Part shown: positions 42,265-51,031 of the stretch, in pieces
Numbering within the stretch: the first letter of the stretch is position 1
How the letters are laid out: each line of letters opens with the position of its first letter
DNA from: Halomonas sp. ALS9
Lineage (GTDB): Bacteria > Pseudomonadota > Gammaproteobacteria > Pseudomonadales > Halomonadaceae
Reading direction: 5' to 3'
Assembly (NCBI RefSeq): GCF_001651035.1
Contig: NZ_LXRG01000183.1
Coordinates: 124,001-188,000 of the forward strand
DNA: 64,000 bases
Position numbers and translations under genes: made by a program
Notes under the pieces: generated by a model
What the model was told of the DNA's origin: nothing
The model's input: the letters and a program-made list of their open reading frames with translations, nothing else
Database searches by the model: none

Positions 42265-42886
42265 TCTATCGCTCTATTTAGTGACCGACGCAACGCTGTG
42301 CCGCAATATTGGCTTGGAGCAGACGGTCGAGGCAGCGGTAATGGGCGGCGTGACCATCGTGCAGTTGCGTGATAAGCATGCCAGCGATGAACAGATGACT
42401 GCCCAAGCCAAACGTTTAAAAGCGCTACTGGCGGGTACCGGCGTGCCGCTGATCATTAACGACCGCTTGCAGGTGGCACTAGAAAGCCAGGCAGATGGCC
42501 TGCATGTCGGCCAGAGCGACGCCGCGGTTCAGGAAGCGCGCCGGTTGTTAGGTGAGCAGGCGATTATCGGTCTGTCGATCAATACTATCGCTCAGCTGCA
42601 AGCCACCCCGTTTGAGCTGCTTGATTATGTGGGGATTGGCCCGGTGTTTGCCACCGTGAGCAAGCAGGATCACGCCCAGCCTATCGGCTTTGGCGGCTTG
42701 GCATCGTTGGTCAAGGCCTGCCCGCTGCCCAGCGTCGCCATTGGTGGGTTGAAAGCCAACCATGCGATTAGCGTGCAGCGCGCGGGAGCCAACGGCCTGG
42801 CGGTGATCTCGGCTATTTGTGGCCAGCCCGACCCTTATCAGGCAGCGCGGGCTTTTCAGGTTTTTCAGGCCGTTACGGCGCCATGA
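42254..42886 (+). CDS. thiE: Thiamine-phosphate synthase
   Basis: The 210-residue TIM-barrel enzyme joins hydroxymethylpyrimidine diphosphate and thiazole phosphate to thiamine phosphate. It shows YLVTDATLCRNIGLEQTVE, VTIVQLRDKHASDEQM, LIINDRLQVALESQADGLHV and GIGPVFATVSKQDH. The start at 42254 has GGAGG upstream and lies inside thiM. No thiD is in the window, so the pyrimidine must be phosphorylated elsewhere. The stop overlaps the LysR gene start (ATGA). Confidence 0.94.
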   Translation: MPLDLSLYLVTDATLCRNIGLEQTVEAAVMGGVTIVQLRDKHASDEQMTAQAKRLKALLAGTGVPLIINDRLQVALESQADGLHVGQSDAAVQEARRLLGEQAIIGLSINTIAQLQATPFELLDYVGIGPVFATVSKQDHAQPIGFGGLASLVKACPLPSVAIGGLKANHAISVQRAGANGLAVISAICGQPDPYQAARAFQVFQAVTAP

Positions 42887-43803
42887 ACCAGCTAGAGCAT
42901 ATCGTCGCTTTTGTGCGGGTGGCCGAGCTGGGCAGCTATACCCAGGCTGCTGAAGCGCTGGATATTTCGCGCACCCGGGTATCCCGCCAGGTCATGGCAC
43001 TGGAAGAGGCATTGGGGGCGCGACTGATACAGCGCACTACCCGGCGACTGCATCTCACGGAAGCCGGGGAGCGCTATTTAGCCCGCGCCCAAGGAGTGCT
43101 GCTAGCACTCGATGAAGCCGCCGCCGAAGTAGGCCAAGGCACCAGCGATGTGCGTGGGCGGCTGCGTGTTAATGGGCCGATGAGTTTTGGTACCCGCTAC
43201 CTAGCGCCTCTTGTTGCTCAATTTATGCAGACCCATCCGGCGCTTGAAGTGCGCTTGGATCTAAATGACCGCCGCGTTGATCTGTTGGAAGAGGGTTACG
43301 ACGTTGCAATTCGCATCGGCAGCCTTCCAGACTCAAGCCTGGTGGCGCGCCGCTTGACCCGTTGCCGTCTGCTGTTTTGCGCATCACCTGAGTATCTTGC
43401 CACCTACGGTGAACCCAGCAGCGTTAAAGCCCTCGCTGAGCACCGCTGCCTACGCTATCGCAGCGGCCAGCAAAGCGCTGACTGGCAAATTGACACGCAG
43501 TCATTGGCAGTCAGTGGCCCGCTGGAAAGCAATAACGGCGATGTGCTCACCCACGCCGCAGAAGCGGGCCTAGGTATCGCTCAGCAGCCCAGCTTTCTGG
43601 TCACGGAGAGTATCGCCAGCGGGCGTTTAGTGCCCATTTTGATCAATGAGCCACCGGTGCGGCTCGATGTTCACGCGCTCTACCCCGCCCGGCGTTACCT
43701 GCCTGCCAAGGTGGAGCGCTTTATCGACCTGCTCACAGACGCGTGGGGCGATCCGCCGGTGTGGGAGCAGAACATTGGATTATCGCCAATATCGCAACAG
43801 TGA
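42883..43803 (+). CDS. LysR-family transcriptional regulator
   Basis: The 306-residue regulator has an N-terminal winged helix (LEHIVAFVRVAELGSYTQAA, ISRTRVSRQVMALEEALGAR) and a C-terminal effector domain (DVRGRLRVNGPMSFGTRYLA, EEGYDVAIRIGSLPDSSLVA). It belongs to the CrgA-like branch. It overlaps thiE by four bases but is followed by DoxX and dioxygenase genes, which it more likely controls. The overlap would also make it responsive to the TPP riboswitch transcript level. Confidence 0.9.
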   Translation: MNQLEHIVAFVRVAELGSYTQAAEALDISRTRVSRQVMALEEALGARLIQRTTRRLHLTEAGERYLARAQGVLLALDEAAAEVGQGTSDVRGRLRVNGPMSFGTRYLAPLVAQFMQTHPALEVRLDLNDRRVDLLEEGYDVAIRIGSLPDSSLVARRLTRCRLLFCASPEYLATYGEPSSVKALAEHRCLRYRSGQQSADWQIDTQSLAVSGPLESNNGDVLTHAAEAGLGIAQQPSFLVTESIASGRLVPILINEPPVRLDVHALYPARRYLPAKVERFIDLLTDAWGDPPVWEQNIGLSPISQQ

Positions 43804-43881
43804 TGTGCATAATGCGCTGATTATCCCGATCTTGTTCGGCTGTAAAGTAGCGTCATCAACCACTCGCTGGAAGCTACTACG

Positions 43882-44316
43882 ATGACCACACATACTCACT
43901 CCTCCTCTCTACAGCCCTTTCTACAACCCTCTCTACAGACCCATGCCATCTCGCTACTGCGTATCGCATTGGGTGTTATGACCCTTTCCCACGGTTTACT
44001 CAAGGTGTTTGTGTTTACCCTGCCGGGCACCGTCGGCTATTTTGAATCACTGGGTTTACCTGGATTTCTGGCCTACTTGACCATTGCTGCGGAAGTCGGC
44101 GGCGGTATCGCCCTGCTGCTTGGCGTGTATACCCGCCGGGTGAGCCTAGCCCTGGTGCCGGTGCTGCTTGGAGCTGCTTTGGTGCACTTTGGCAACGGCT
44201 GGATGTTTTCTAACCCCGGCGGCGGTTGGGAATTCCCCGTGTTCTGGGCAATTGCTCTGATCGTGCAAGCGGGGCTGGGTAGCGGCCGCTGGGTGTTAAG
44301 CCCCCGCTTCGCCTAA
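43882..44316 (+). CDS. DoxX-family membrane protein
   Basis: The 144-residue protein has four hydrophobic helices with the DoxX pattern: ISLLRIALGVMTLSHGLLKV, LPGFLAYLTIAAEVGGGIAL, GVYTRRVSLALVPVLLGAAL and FPVFWAIALIVQAGLGSG. Family members are small quinone-linked or redox membrane proteins of unclear function. It commonly precedes aromatic-ring-opening dioxygenases, as here. Its stop codon lies at the start of a heptamer tandem repeat. Confidence 0.85.
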   Translation: MTTHTHSSSLQPFLQPSLQTHAISLLRIALGVMTLSHGLLKVFVFTLPGTVGYFESLGLPGFLAYLTIAAEVGGGIALLLGVYTRRVSLALVPVLLGAALVHFGNGWMFSNPGGGWEFPVFWAIALIVQAGLGSGRWVLSPRFA

Positions 44317-44372
44317 CACCTAACACCTCACACCTAACACCTAACACCTAACACCTAACACCTAACACCTAA
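44312..44372. repeat. CCTAACA heptamer tandem repeat, eight copies
   Basis: Eight seven-base units (one variant, CCTCACA) and a partial ninth run from the last codon of the DoxX gene to 44372, between it and the dioxygenase gene. The unit resembles eukaryotic telomere repeats only by chance. Copy number may change by slippage and alter the intergenic distance. Confidence 0.95.
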
Positions 44373-44429
44373 TCCTATCGCCAGCGCTTGCCTCACCGCC
44401 AGCGCTGGCACTGCGGTGGAGAGTGGCGC

Positions 44430-45167
44430 ATGTTACCTAGCCTATTTATTTCCCATGGTTCACCTATGCTGGCGCTTAATAAAACACCGGCTCATGCCTT
44501 TTTACGCGAACTGGGCAAACAGCTTTCGCCCAAGGCAATCGTAGTGGTCTCAGCGCACTGGGAGAGCCTGGCGCTCAAGGTCAGTATCAGTGCCAAGCCA
44601 GAAACCATTCACGACTTTGGCGGCTTCCCACGGGCGCTTTTCGAATGCCAGTACCCTGCACTCGGCGCACCTGAACTGGCTGAGCGGCTAGCCGTGTCAC
44701 TGGGCGCAGAGCGGGTAGAGCGCGGCCTTGATCACGGCGCCTGGGTGCCCCTTTCGCTGATGTTTCCTGATGCCACTGTGCCGGTTGTTTCGCTGTCGCT
44801 TCCGGTGCGCTGGAGCAATGCAGAGCTGATAACACTGGGCGAGCGCCTGTCGGCACTGCGGGAAGAAGAGATTTTGGTGATCGGTTCGGGCAGCCTGACC
44901 CATAACCTATATGAAATCATGCCTCAAGACAGCCCTATGCCCGCCTGGGTAGATGAATTTGCCACTTGGGTGAGCGACCGCCTTGTCGCCAACGATCGTG
45001 AGGCACTGCTTAGCTGGGAGCGCGCACCCAACGCGCTGAAGAACCACCCGACCCCTGAACACTTCCAGCCGTTGATGGTGGCCATGGGGGCAGGAGGAGA
45101 AGCCCGCCAGCTACACCACAGCGTGGAGCACGGTGTGCTTGCTATGGACGTCTATCAATTCGCTTAA
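44430..45167 (+). CDS. Class III extradiol ring-cleavage dioxygenase (DODA/YgiD-like)
   Basis: This 245-residue enzyme starts MLPSLFISHGSPMLALNKTP and has the iron-ligand His residues in SHGSPM and SAHWES, YPALGAPELAERL, LDHGAWVPLSLMFP and IGSGSLTHNLYEI. This is the YgiD/4,5-DOPA dioxygenase group, which opens catechol rings at iron(II). The substrate is not certain. ATG 44430 follows GGAGAG. Confidence 0.9.
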   Translation: MLPSLFISHGSPMLALNKTPAHAFLRELGKQLSPKAIVVVSAHWESLALKVSISAKPETIHDFGGFPRALFECQYPALGAPELAERLAVSLGAERVERGLDHGAWVPLSLMFPDATVPVVSLSLPVRWSNAELITLGERLSALREEEILVIGSGSLTHNLYEIMPQDSPMPAWVDEFATWVSDRLVANDREALLSWERAPNALKNHPTPEHFQPLMVAMGAGGEARQLHHSVEHGVLAMDVYQFA

Positions 45168-45176
45168 GCGTTATTG

Positions 45177-46052
45177 CTAGGCCGTAGGGCGGCGTTTTAG
45201 GGTCGTCCGGCGATCGTGGTACGCCACCGCTAGCCCGCTGCCCATTATTAAGGCGCTGCCTACCCAAACCCAGAGATCCGGCATTTCGCCCCAGAACCAC
45301 CAGCCCAACAGTACCGCCCAGAGCATGGCGGTGTAATCAAACGGCGCGGCGATGGCCGCAGGCGCAAACCGAAAGGCCAAGGTGATAAAAGCAGTGGCAG
45401 CGACACCAAGCATGCCAGACGCGAAAAAACCCATCCAGTGCCAAGGCTGCGGCGTTTGCCACACCCACGGCAGAGTCAGTCCCGTCACGATTAATGGCAC
45501 AAAGGTCATGTAAAACAGCATTGCCCATAAGTGCTCGCGAGCGCCGTAGCGACGAGCGGTAATCATCATCAGTGCATAAAATAGCGCGGCGGCCACGAGC
45601 ACTAATGCGCCTACCTGAAAGGCATCACCGTTAGGGCGAACCACAATCAGTACCCCAGCAAACCCCACTAAAGACGCAATGAGAACCAGCGGATCAATTC
45701 GCTCACCCAACAATGGCACCGAGAGCAGAGTTACAAACAGCGGTGCCACAAAAGCGATGGCCGTGGCTTCCGCCAGGGGTAACAGCGTTAAGCCCCAAAC
45801 GAAACAGACCATGGTGGCGGTATAAATTAATCCGCGCAAAAAATGCACGCCCGGTCGTTTAGTTCGCAGCTTGCGCAAACCACCGGCAAAATGTGCCAAC
45901 ACTGCAATCATCGGTAGCGAGACTAACGCACGGAAAAAAATAATCTGCAGCGGCGAATGCACCTCGCCTAACCATTTGGAAACGGCGTCGCCTAGGGCCA
46001 AAAACAGAACGCCCAAACACATGCAGAGTATGCCCTTGAGTGACGTTGTCAC
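45177..46052 (-). CDS. EamA/DMT-family transporter
   Basis: The 291-residue protein has ten hydrophobic helices in two EamA halves: GILCMCLGVLFLALGDAVSK and the second starting near VLVAAALFYALMMITARRYG. It resembles RhaT/YdcZ-type drug/metabolite exporters. The substrate is unknown. It converges with the dioxygenase gene and lies downstream of the terminator at 46087-46115, so it is a separate unit from the carboxypeptidase. Confidence 0.85.
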   Translation of the reverse strand: MTTSLKGILCMCLGVLFLALGDAVSKWLGEVHSPLQIIFFRALVSLPMIAVLAHFAGGLRKLRTKRPGVHFLRGLIYTATMVCFVWGLTLLPLAEATAIAFVAPLFVTLLSVPLLGERIDPLVLIASLVGFAGVLIVVRPNGDAFQVGALVLVAAALFYALMMITARRYGAREHLWAMLFYMTFVPLIVTGLTLPWVWQTPQPWHWMGFFASGMLGVAATAFITLAFRFAPAAIAAPFDYTAMLWAVLLGWWFWGEMPDLWVWVGSALIMGSGLAVAYHDRRTTLKRRPTA

Positions 46053-46086
46053 CGCAACCTCCTTTTTTATTATCGCTTAAAAGCAA

Positions 46087-46115
46087 AAAACCCCGCCAAC
46101 TTGCCATTGGCGGGG
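46087..46115 (-). terminator. Terminator of the D,D-carboxypeptidase gene
   Basis: On the minus strand ACCCCGCC pairs with GGCGGGGT around an 11-base loop and is followed by six T. It lies 19 bases beyond the stop of the carboxypeptidase gene. Confidence 0.9.
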
Positions 46116-46133
46116 TAATAGCCACACACCACC

Positions 46134-47522
46134 TTATAGGCTGGCGTTAACCACCATACAGTCCATCCCCTGAGAGTGTAGTTCGCGACACGCTTGGCGG
46201 GCACGCTGTTCATCTAGCGCCATTAGCCGGGCGCGATACACCGGGGTTTGGCCCTCTACGGTGTCGACGGCTACTCGCCCACCTAAGTTCTGGGCGATGC
46301 GCTGAGCCGCCTGTTGAGCCAACTGACGCGCTTGGGCTTCTTGACTGAAGGCACCGACCTGCACACCCCAGGCTCCGCCAGTTTCGTTGGCAGCAGCTAA
46401 CTGCCGCTCACGCTCAATAAAAGCCTGCAGTGGGTCGGGCTGCGGAGCCTCGCTTTCGGGGGCGGGCCGCTGAATGGTGGCGATACCTGCCAACTGCTCT
46501 TCAAGGTCTACAACGGGCGCGGCAGGCGCCACGTTCGCTGATGGTGATAAGGTGGTCGTTTCTACAACCGCGAGCAAGGGTTGGCGTGGCGCAGGCTGCT
46601 GTGGCGAAACCGGCTGCGCAGGTGGCGCGAAGGCCATAAATTCGCGTGCGAAATCAGTGTCGCCCATCCAGTTTTGCTGGTCGCGCAGCGAGGCACGTAG
46701 AAAGCTGCGATCGAGCAGGTTAGCCATATGGGTATCCCGGGACTGGGATGAAAAACCGCCCATTACAACGCCCACCAAACGCCGATTACCACGCATCGCA
46801 GTGGTCGCAACGTTAAACCCTGAGGCGCGAATAAAACCGGTTTTTAAGCCGTCGGCTCCTGGGTAATCACGTACCAACCGATTGTGGCTGGTATGCCGGG
46901 TACCCCGATAGCTGAACTCTTGGAGACCAAAATAGTGGTAGTACTGGGGGAAATCCTGCATCACCCTTACCGAGAGCGTTAACATATCCCGTGCGGTGGT
47001 AATTTGACCGTCATCCGGCAAGCCGGAGGCATTGCGAAAAGTAGTGGCGTGCATGCCTAATTCGCGCGCCTTGGTGGTCATCATTTGCGCAAAGTGCGCT
47101 TCACTGCCACCCAGCGCTTCAGCAACCACAGCGGCTACGTCATTGGCTGATCGAACCGCGAGTGCGCGAATAGCAGTATCCACCGGGATAGAGCTACCTG
47201 CCGCCAACCACAGTTTGACGGCAGGTTTGGCGGCCGCATAAGGGGAAACAGGCAGGGGCTGATCTAAGCGCAGCGTCCCTTCCTCTAACGCTTCAAACGT
47301 CAGATAGAGCGTCATCATCTTAGTGAGTGACGCGGGATAGCGCTGATCGTCAATATTCTCGGCGTAGAGTACTTCACCGTTATCCAAGTCCACGACAATC
47401 CCCGCGTAGCGTGGGTTATCGGCCTGAACGCTGGTGGCCATCGCCAGCGTAAGCAGCAATGCCATACTCAGCGCCCATACCACCGACATTCCACCGGCGG
47501 TCTGTTTTACCCTCGCATACAT
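46134..47522 (-). CDS. D-alanyl-D-alanine carboxypeptidase with C-terminal SPOR domain
   Basis: The 462-residue exported serine peptidase has a signal peptide (cleavage near VQADN) and active-site motifs SLTK (ASLTKMMTLYLTFE), SAN (VRSANDVAAVVAEAL) and KTG (DGLKTGFIRASG). A Pro/Ala-rich linker leads to a SPOR domain (GGAWGVQVGAFSQEAQARQL to the end). It trims peptidoglycan stem peptides. The SPOR domain should direct it to septal, denuded glycan, unlike classical PBP5, which uses a C-terminal amphipathic anchor. A dacA name would be loose. Confidence 0.92.
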   Translation of the reverse strand: MYARVKQTAGGMSVVWALSMALLLTLAMATSVQADNPRYAGIVVDLDNGEVLYAENIDDQRYPASLTKMMTLYLTFEALEEGTLRLDQPLPVSPYAAAKPAVKLWLAAGSSIPVDTAIRALAVRSANDVAAVVAEALGGSEAHFAQMMTTKARELGMHATTFRNASGLPDDGQITTARDMLTLSVRVMQDFPQYYHYFGLQEFSYRGTRHTSHNRLVRDYPGADGLKTGFIRASGFNVATTAMRGNRRLVGVVMGGFSSQSRDTHMANLLDRSFLRASLRDQQNWMGDTDFAREFMAFAPPAQPVSPQQPAPRQPLLAVVETTTLSPSANVAPAAPVVDLEEQLAGIATIQRPAPESEAPQPDPLQAFIERERQLAAANETGGAWGVQVGAFSQEAQARQLAQQAAQRIAQNLGGRVAVDTVEGQTPVYRARLMALDEQRARQACRELHSQGMDCMVVNASL

Positions 47523-47734
47523 ATCTGCCCCTTGCCTGTTATCAATGCGCTAATTTCAATCTCTGTATAACCAATCCACCGACGCTTAACTACCATGCCA
47601 CACTCTAGATACAACGCAAGGCTTTCCCCTGGCGGAAAGGTAACGCTCACTGCGTTTAATAATAAGCCGAGTATAGGTGATTAATACGTAGTTAAGCGTA
47701 GAAAAAACGCAGATAAATGGCGGCATAAAAAATA

Positions 47735-47767
47735 AAAAAAACCGACCCTCAAGAGGGTCGGTTTTCA
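47735..47767 (-). terminator. Terminator at the end of the ribosomal cluster
   Basis: On the minus strand AAAACCGACCCTC and GAGGGTCGGTTTT form a 13-bp stem followed by an extended T-rich tract. It lies about 30 bases after rplQ and ends the alpha-operon transcript. Confidence 0.95.
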
Positions 47768-47797
47768 TTCGCTACCAAAGAGGCCTAGCGCAGAGGA

Positions 47798-48184
47798 TTA
47801 CTCTTCTGCAGCGGCTTCTTCAACAACCGGACGGTCAACTAGCTCAACGAACGCCATAGGCGCGTTGTCGCCGGTGCGGAAACCGCACTTGAGAATACGG
47901 ACGTAACCGCCCGGACGCTCGGCATAACGCGGACCTAGTTCGTTAAACAGTTTGCCGACGGCTTCTTTAGAGCGCGTGCGGGCAAATGCCAAACGACGGT
48001 TTGCAACGCTATCCTGCTTAGACAAGGTGATCAGCGGCTCGATAACGCGACGCAGCTCCTTGGCTTTCGGCAGGGTTGTCTTAATGACTTCATGTTCGAC
48101 CAGCGAGACAGACATGTTCTTGAACATGGCCTGACGATGCGAGCTGGTGCGATTCAGATGACGACCACTCTTACGATGACGCAT
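47798..48184 (-). CDS. rplQ: 50S ribosomal protein L17
   Basis: The 128-residue protein starts [20 protein letters not shown], the L17 signature, and contains [20 protein letters not shown]. It binds 23S rRNA near the exit tunnel. It is the last gene of the alpha operon, 39 bases after rpoA, and is followed by the strong terminator. The acidic tail (VVEEAAAEE) is an extension seen in gammaproteobacteria. Confidence 0.98.
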   Translation of the reverse strand: MRHRKSGRHLNRTSSHRQAMFKNMSVSLVEHEVIKTTLPKAKELRRVIEPLITLSKQDSVANRRLAFARTRSKEAVGKLFNELGPRYAERPGGYVRILKCGFRTGDNAPMAFVELVDRPVVEEAAAEE

Positions 48185-48223
48185 GGTTGTAATTCCTTAC
48201 CAAACTGGGACTCAAGTCGACGC

Positions 48224-49219
48224 TCACGCGGAGGCTTTGTCGTCCTTCAGGCTTGCCGGTGGCCAATTTTCCAACCGCATGCCGAGGGACAAGCCGCGAG
48301 CCGCCAATACGTCTTTAATTTCATTCAAAGACTTTTTACCGAGATTCGGTGTCTTCAACAGCTCAACTTCTGTGCGCTGAATAAGATCACCGATATAGTA
48401 AATATTCTCGGCTTTTAGGCAGTTCGCGCTGCGAACGGTCAACTCAAGATCGTCTACGGGGCGCAATAGAATTGGATCAACATGATCCTCTTCCTCTTCG
48501 ACTTCCTGTTCTTTATCAGCTTCCAGGTCGACGAAGGCGGCCAGCTGCTCTTGCAGGATGGTCGCACTGCGACGGATAGCCTCTTCCGGATCCAGGGTAC
48601 CGTCGGTTTCCAGATCGATAATTAACTTATCGAGATCGGTGCGCTGCTCTACACGAGCGGCTTCAACCGAGTAGGAAACACGGCGGACAGGGCTGAAGGT
48701 GGCATCCAGCTGCAGGCGGCCAATGGCACGTGTCTCTTCATCAGAGCCACGCGCGTCAGCCGGCTCGTAGCCACGACCCAGCGCTACCTTAAGCTGAATT
48801 TTCAGCTCGGCACCTTCATTGACATGAGCAATGACGTGATCCGGGTTGACGATTTCGACGCTATGATCAAGCGCAATGTCGCCAGCGGTGACGACGGCTG
48901 GGCCCTGCTTGTTCAGCGTGAGCACCGCCTCATCGCGGCTGTGCATCTTGATCGCAACATCTTTCAAGTTCAGGAGGATTTCAATGACATCTTCCTGCAC
49001 CCCTTCGAGCGCACTGTATTCATGCTCGACGCCAGCAATTTCAGCCTCTACCACGGCACAGCCGGGCATAGACGAAAGCAGAATGCGACGCAGTGCATTC
49101 CCCAGGGTGTGACCAAAGCCACGCTCGAACGGTTCGAGCACGATTTTGGCGTGATGTGCGCTGATTTCTTCGACCTTGATGTCGCGAGGACGGAGAAACT
49201 CTGTCACTGAACGCTGCAT
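48224..49219 (-). CDS. rpoA: RNA polymerase alpha subunit
   Basis: This 331-residue protein has an N-terminal assembly domain ([40 protein letters not shown]) and a C-terminal DNA- and activator-binding domain ([40 protein letters not shown]). The acidic linker [12 protein letters not shown] joins them. Embedding in the ribosomal cluster between rpsD and rplQ is normal. Confidence 0.99.
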   Translation of the reverse strand: MQRSVTEFLRPRDIKVEEISAHHAKIVLEPFERGFGHTLGNALRRILLSSMPGCAVVEAEIAGVEHEYSALEGVQEDVIEILLNLKDVAIKMHSRDEAVLTLNKQGPAVVTAGDIALDHSVEIVNPDHVIAHVNEGAELKIQLKVALGRGYEPADARGSDEETRAIGRLQLDATFSPVRRVSYSVEAARVEQRTDLDKLIIDLETDGTLDPEEAIRRSATILQEQLAAFVDLEADKEQEVEEEEDHVDPILLRPVDDLELTVRSANCLKAENIYYIGDLIQRTEVELLKTPNLGKKSLNEIKDVLAARGLSLGMRLENWPPASLKDDKASA

Positions 49220-49317
49220 ATGAACACCTTTCAGGCTGCCAAACGGATACTTGGTACTCGGTACGATCTGGCACGGGTATTAAACCGGCACCAGACCGAC
49301 AAGAAACAGAAAACTGC

Positions 49318-49938
49318 TTACTTGGAGTACAGCTCGACGATCAGGTTTTCGTTGATGTCGGCAGACAGGTCACCGCGTTCAGGCAGAGCCTTGAAAGTGC
49401 CTTCCATCTTCTTGGCGTCGATTTCGATCCAAGCGATATCGCCACGGTTGGCCGCAATGGACAACGCGCTTTGGATACGTGCTTGGTTTTTCGCCTTTTC
49501 GCGAATGGAAACAACGTCACCGGGCTTCACTTGATAGGAAGCTACGTTAACGGTGCGGCCGTTCACGGAAATCGCCTTGTGGCTGACCAGCTGACGCGCT
49601 TCAGAGCGAGTCGAGCCGAAGCCCATGCGGTAGACGACGTTATCCAGTCGGGATTCGAGCAACTGCAACAATACTTCACCGGTCGCACCTTTCAGGCGAG
49701 CGGCTTCTTTGTAGTAGTTACGGAACTGTTTTTCGAGTACGCCGTACATGCGACGTACTTTTTGCTTCTCGCGAAGCTGCAAGCCGTAGTCTGAAAGACG
49801 CTGACGACGCTGGCCGTGTACACCCGGGATTTGCTCGGATTTACACTTTTTCTCGAAGGGAGTCACACCACTCTTTAAAAAGAGGTCGGTGCCTTCACGA
49901 CGAGACAGTTTGCACTTCGGTCCAATATAACGAGCCAT
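49318..49938 (-). CDS. rpsD: 30S ribosomal protein S4
   Basis: The 206-residue protein starts [20 protein letters not shown] and includes the S4 RNA-binding motif [20 protein letters not shown]. It nucleates assembly of the 30S 5' domain. In enterobacteria S4 represses translation of this operon by binding the rpsM leader, so the hairpin upstream of rpsM (50790-50830) is of interest. The gap of 98 bases to rpoA is longer than elsewhere in the operon. Confidence 0.98.
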   Translation of the reverse strand: MARYIGPKCKLSRREGTDLFLKSGVTPFEKKCKSEQIPGVHGQRRQRLSDYGLQLREKQKVRRMYGVLEKQFRNYYKEAARLKGATGEVLLQLLESRLDNVVYRMGFGSTRSEARQLVSHKAISVNGRTVNVASYQVKPGDVVSIREKAKNQARIQSALSIAANRGDIAWIEIDAKKMEGTFKALPERGDLSADINENLIVELYSK

Positions 49939-49950
49939 GAATCTGTCTCC

Positions 49951-50337
49951 TTAAACGCGGCGTTTCTTCGGCGGACGGCAGCCATTATGGGGAATGGGCG
50001 TCGCGTCTACGATGCTTTGCACGCGGAAGCCGGCGGCATTCAGTGCGCGCACGGCGGATTCACGACCGGGACCTGGGCCTTTAACCAGTACGTCTACGTT
50101 TTTCACACCATACTCGGCTGCAGCAGTTGCTGCACGTTCGCTTGCCACTTGAGCAGCGAACGGGGTGCTCTTGCGAGAACCACGAAAACCCGAACCACCG
50201 GCTGTTGCCCATGAAAGAGCATTGCCCTGGCGGTCTGTGATCGTCACGATCGTGTTGTTAAAAGAGGCATGGATATGCGCAATCGCATCCACTACCTGCT
50301 TTTTAACCTTTTTACGGTTACTACGCGGGTTAGCCAT
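49951..50337 (-). CDS. rpsK: 30S ribosomal protein S11
   Basis: The 128-residue protein contains [20 protein letters not shown] and [20 protein letters not shown] and ends [18 protein letters not shown]. It forms part of the 30S platform near the mRNA exit. It lies 12 bases before rpsD and 39 after rpsM. Confidence 0.98.
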   Translation of the reverse strand: MANPRSNRKKVKKQVVDAIAHIHASFNNTIVTITDRQGNALSWATAGGSGFRGSRKSTPFAAQVASERAATAAAEYGVKNVDVLVKGPGPGRESAVRALNAAGFRVQSIVDATPIPHNGCRPPKKRRV

Positions 50338-50376
50338 GTTGATGTCTATTCCTGTCTTTACGCCAGAACGTGCGTG

Positions 50377-50733
50377 TTATTTGCGGATCGGCTTACGCGG
50401 GCCCTTACGGGTGCGCGCGTTAGTCTTAGTCCGCTGACCACGCAGCGGAAGACTACGACGATGACGCAGACCACGGTAGCAGCCTAAGTCCATGAGACGC
50501 TTAATGTTAAGCGTGACATCACGACGAAGGTCGCCTTCTACGGTGTACTTACCAACTTCAGAACGCAGGGTGTCGACTTCTTCAGAAGACAGATCCTGGA
50601 TCTTGGCAGTAGGCGCGATACCGGCTGCAGCACAGATGTGCTCAGCACGAGTACGGCCAATCCCGAAGATATAGGTCAGCGAGATCGCCGCATGCTTGTT
50701 GTCCGGGATATTGACGCCTGCAATACGGGCCAT
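50377..50733 (-). CDS. rpsM: 30S ribosomal protein S13
   Basis: The 118-residue protein starts [20 protein letters not shown] and has [18 protein letters not shown] and the Arg-rich tail [20 protein letters not shown]. It bridges the subunits and contacts P-site tRNA. It opens the alpha operon. A stable intergenic hairpin lies 57 bases upstream of its start. Confidence 0.98.
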   Translation of the reverse strand: MARIAGVNIPDNKHAAISLTYIFGIGRTRAEHICAAAGIAPTAKIQDLSSEEVDTLRSEVGKYTVEGDLRRDVTLNIKRLMDLGCYRGLRHRRSLPLRGQRTKTNARTRKGPRKPIRK

Positions 50734-50789
50734 CAGCTTACTCCGAAATTTGAGCGGCTTGCTCGTTTATTCATCTACAAAAGGCGCAA

Positions 50790-50830
50790 CAGCATACCCC
50801 TTTGGTTGCCCTAAGGCAAGGGGTATGCTG
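50790..50830 (-). promoter_or_regulatory. Stable hairpin between rpmJ and rpsM
   Basis: CAGCATACCCC (50790-50800) pairs with GGGGTATGCTG (50820-50830), and an inner TTGCC-CTAA-GGCAA stem stacks on it with a five-base bulge. No T-run follows, so it is not a clear terminator. It lies where the alpha-operon leader bound by S4 is found in other bacteria, but the pseudoknot itself is not demonstrated. Confidence 0.55.
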
Positions 50831-50855
50831 GCACCGCTAAATACAGCCCAGGCTA

Positions 50856-50969
50856 TTAACCCTGGCGCTGTTTGTGCCGTGGCTCGCTGCAAATGACGCG
50901 GACAGCGCCATTGCGACGAATGATCTTGCAGTTACGGCACATTTTCTTTACGGAAGCTCGAACTTTCAT
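50856..50969 (-). CDS. rpmJ: 50S ribosomal protein L36, zinc-binding form
   Basis: The 37-residue protein starts [20 protein letters not shown]. The zinc ligands C11, C14, C27 and H32 are all present, so it is the zinc-requiring (C+) paralog. A zinc-independent copy might exist elsewhere under Zur control. It follows secY by 62 bases, with AGAAAGATCG upstream. Confidence 0.97.
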   Translation of the reverse strand: MKVRASVKKMCRNCKIIRRNGAVRVICSEPRHKQRQG

Positions 50970-51031
50970 CGATCTTTCTCCAAAAACCGGCTCGCGGCGC
51001 GCCCCTCTAACTTAATAGGATGGACGGCGCC

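Noticed and set aside
44312..44372. Telomere-like CCTAACA repeat as a chromosome or replicon end
   Set aside because: It is a short internal heptamer array between two bacterial genes; the likeness to telomere repeats is coincidental.
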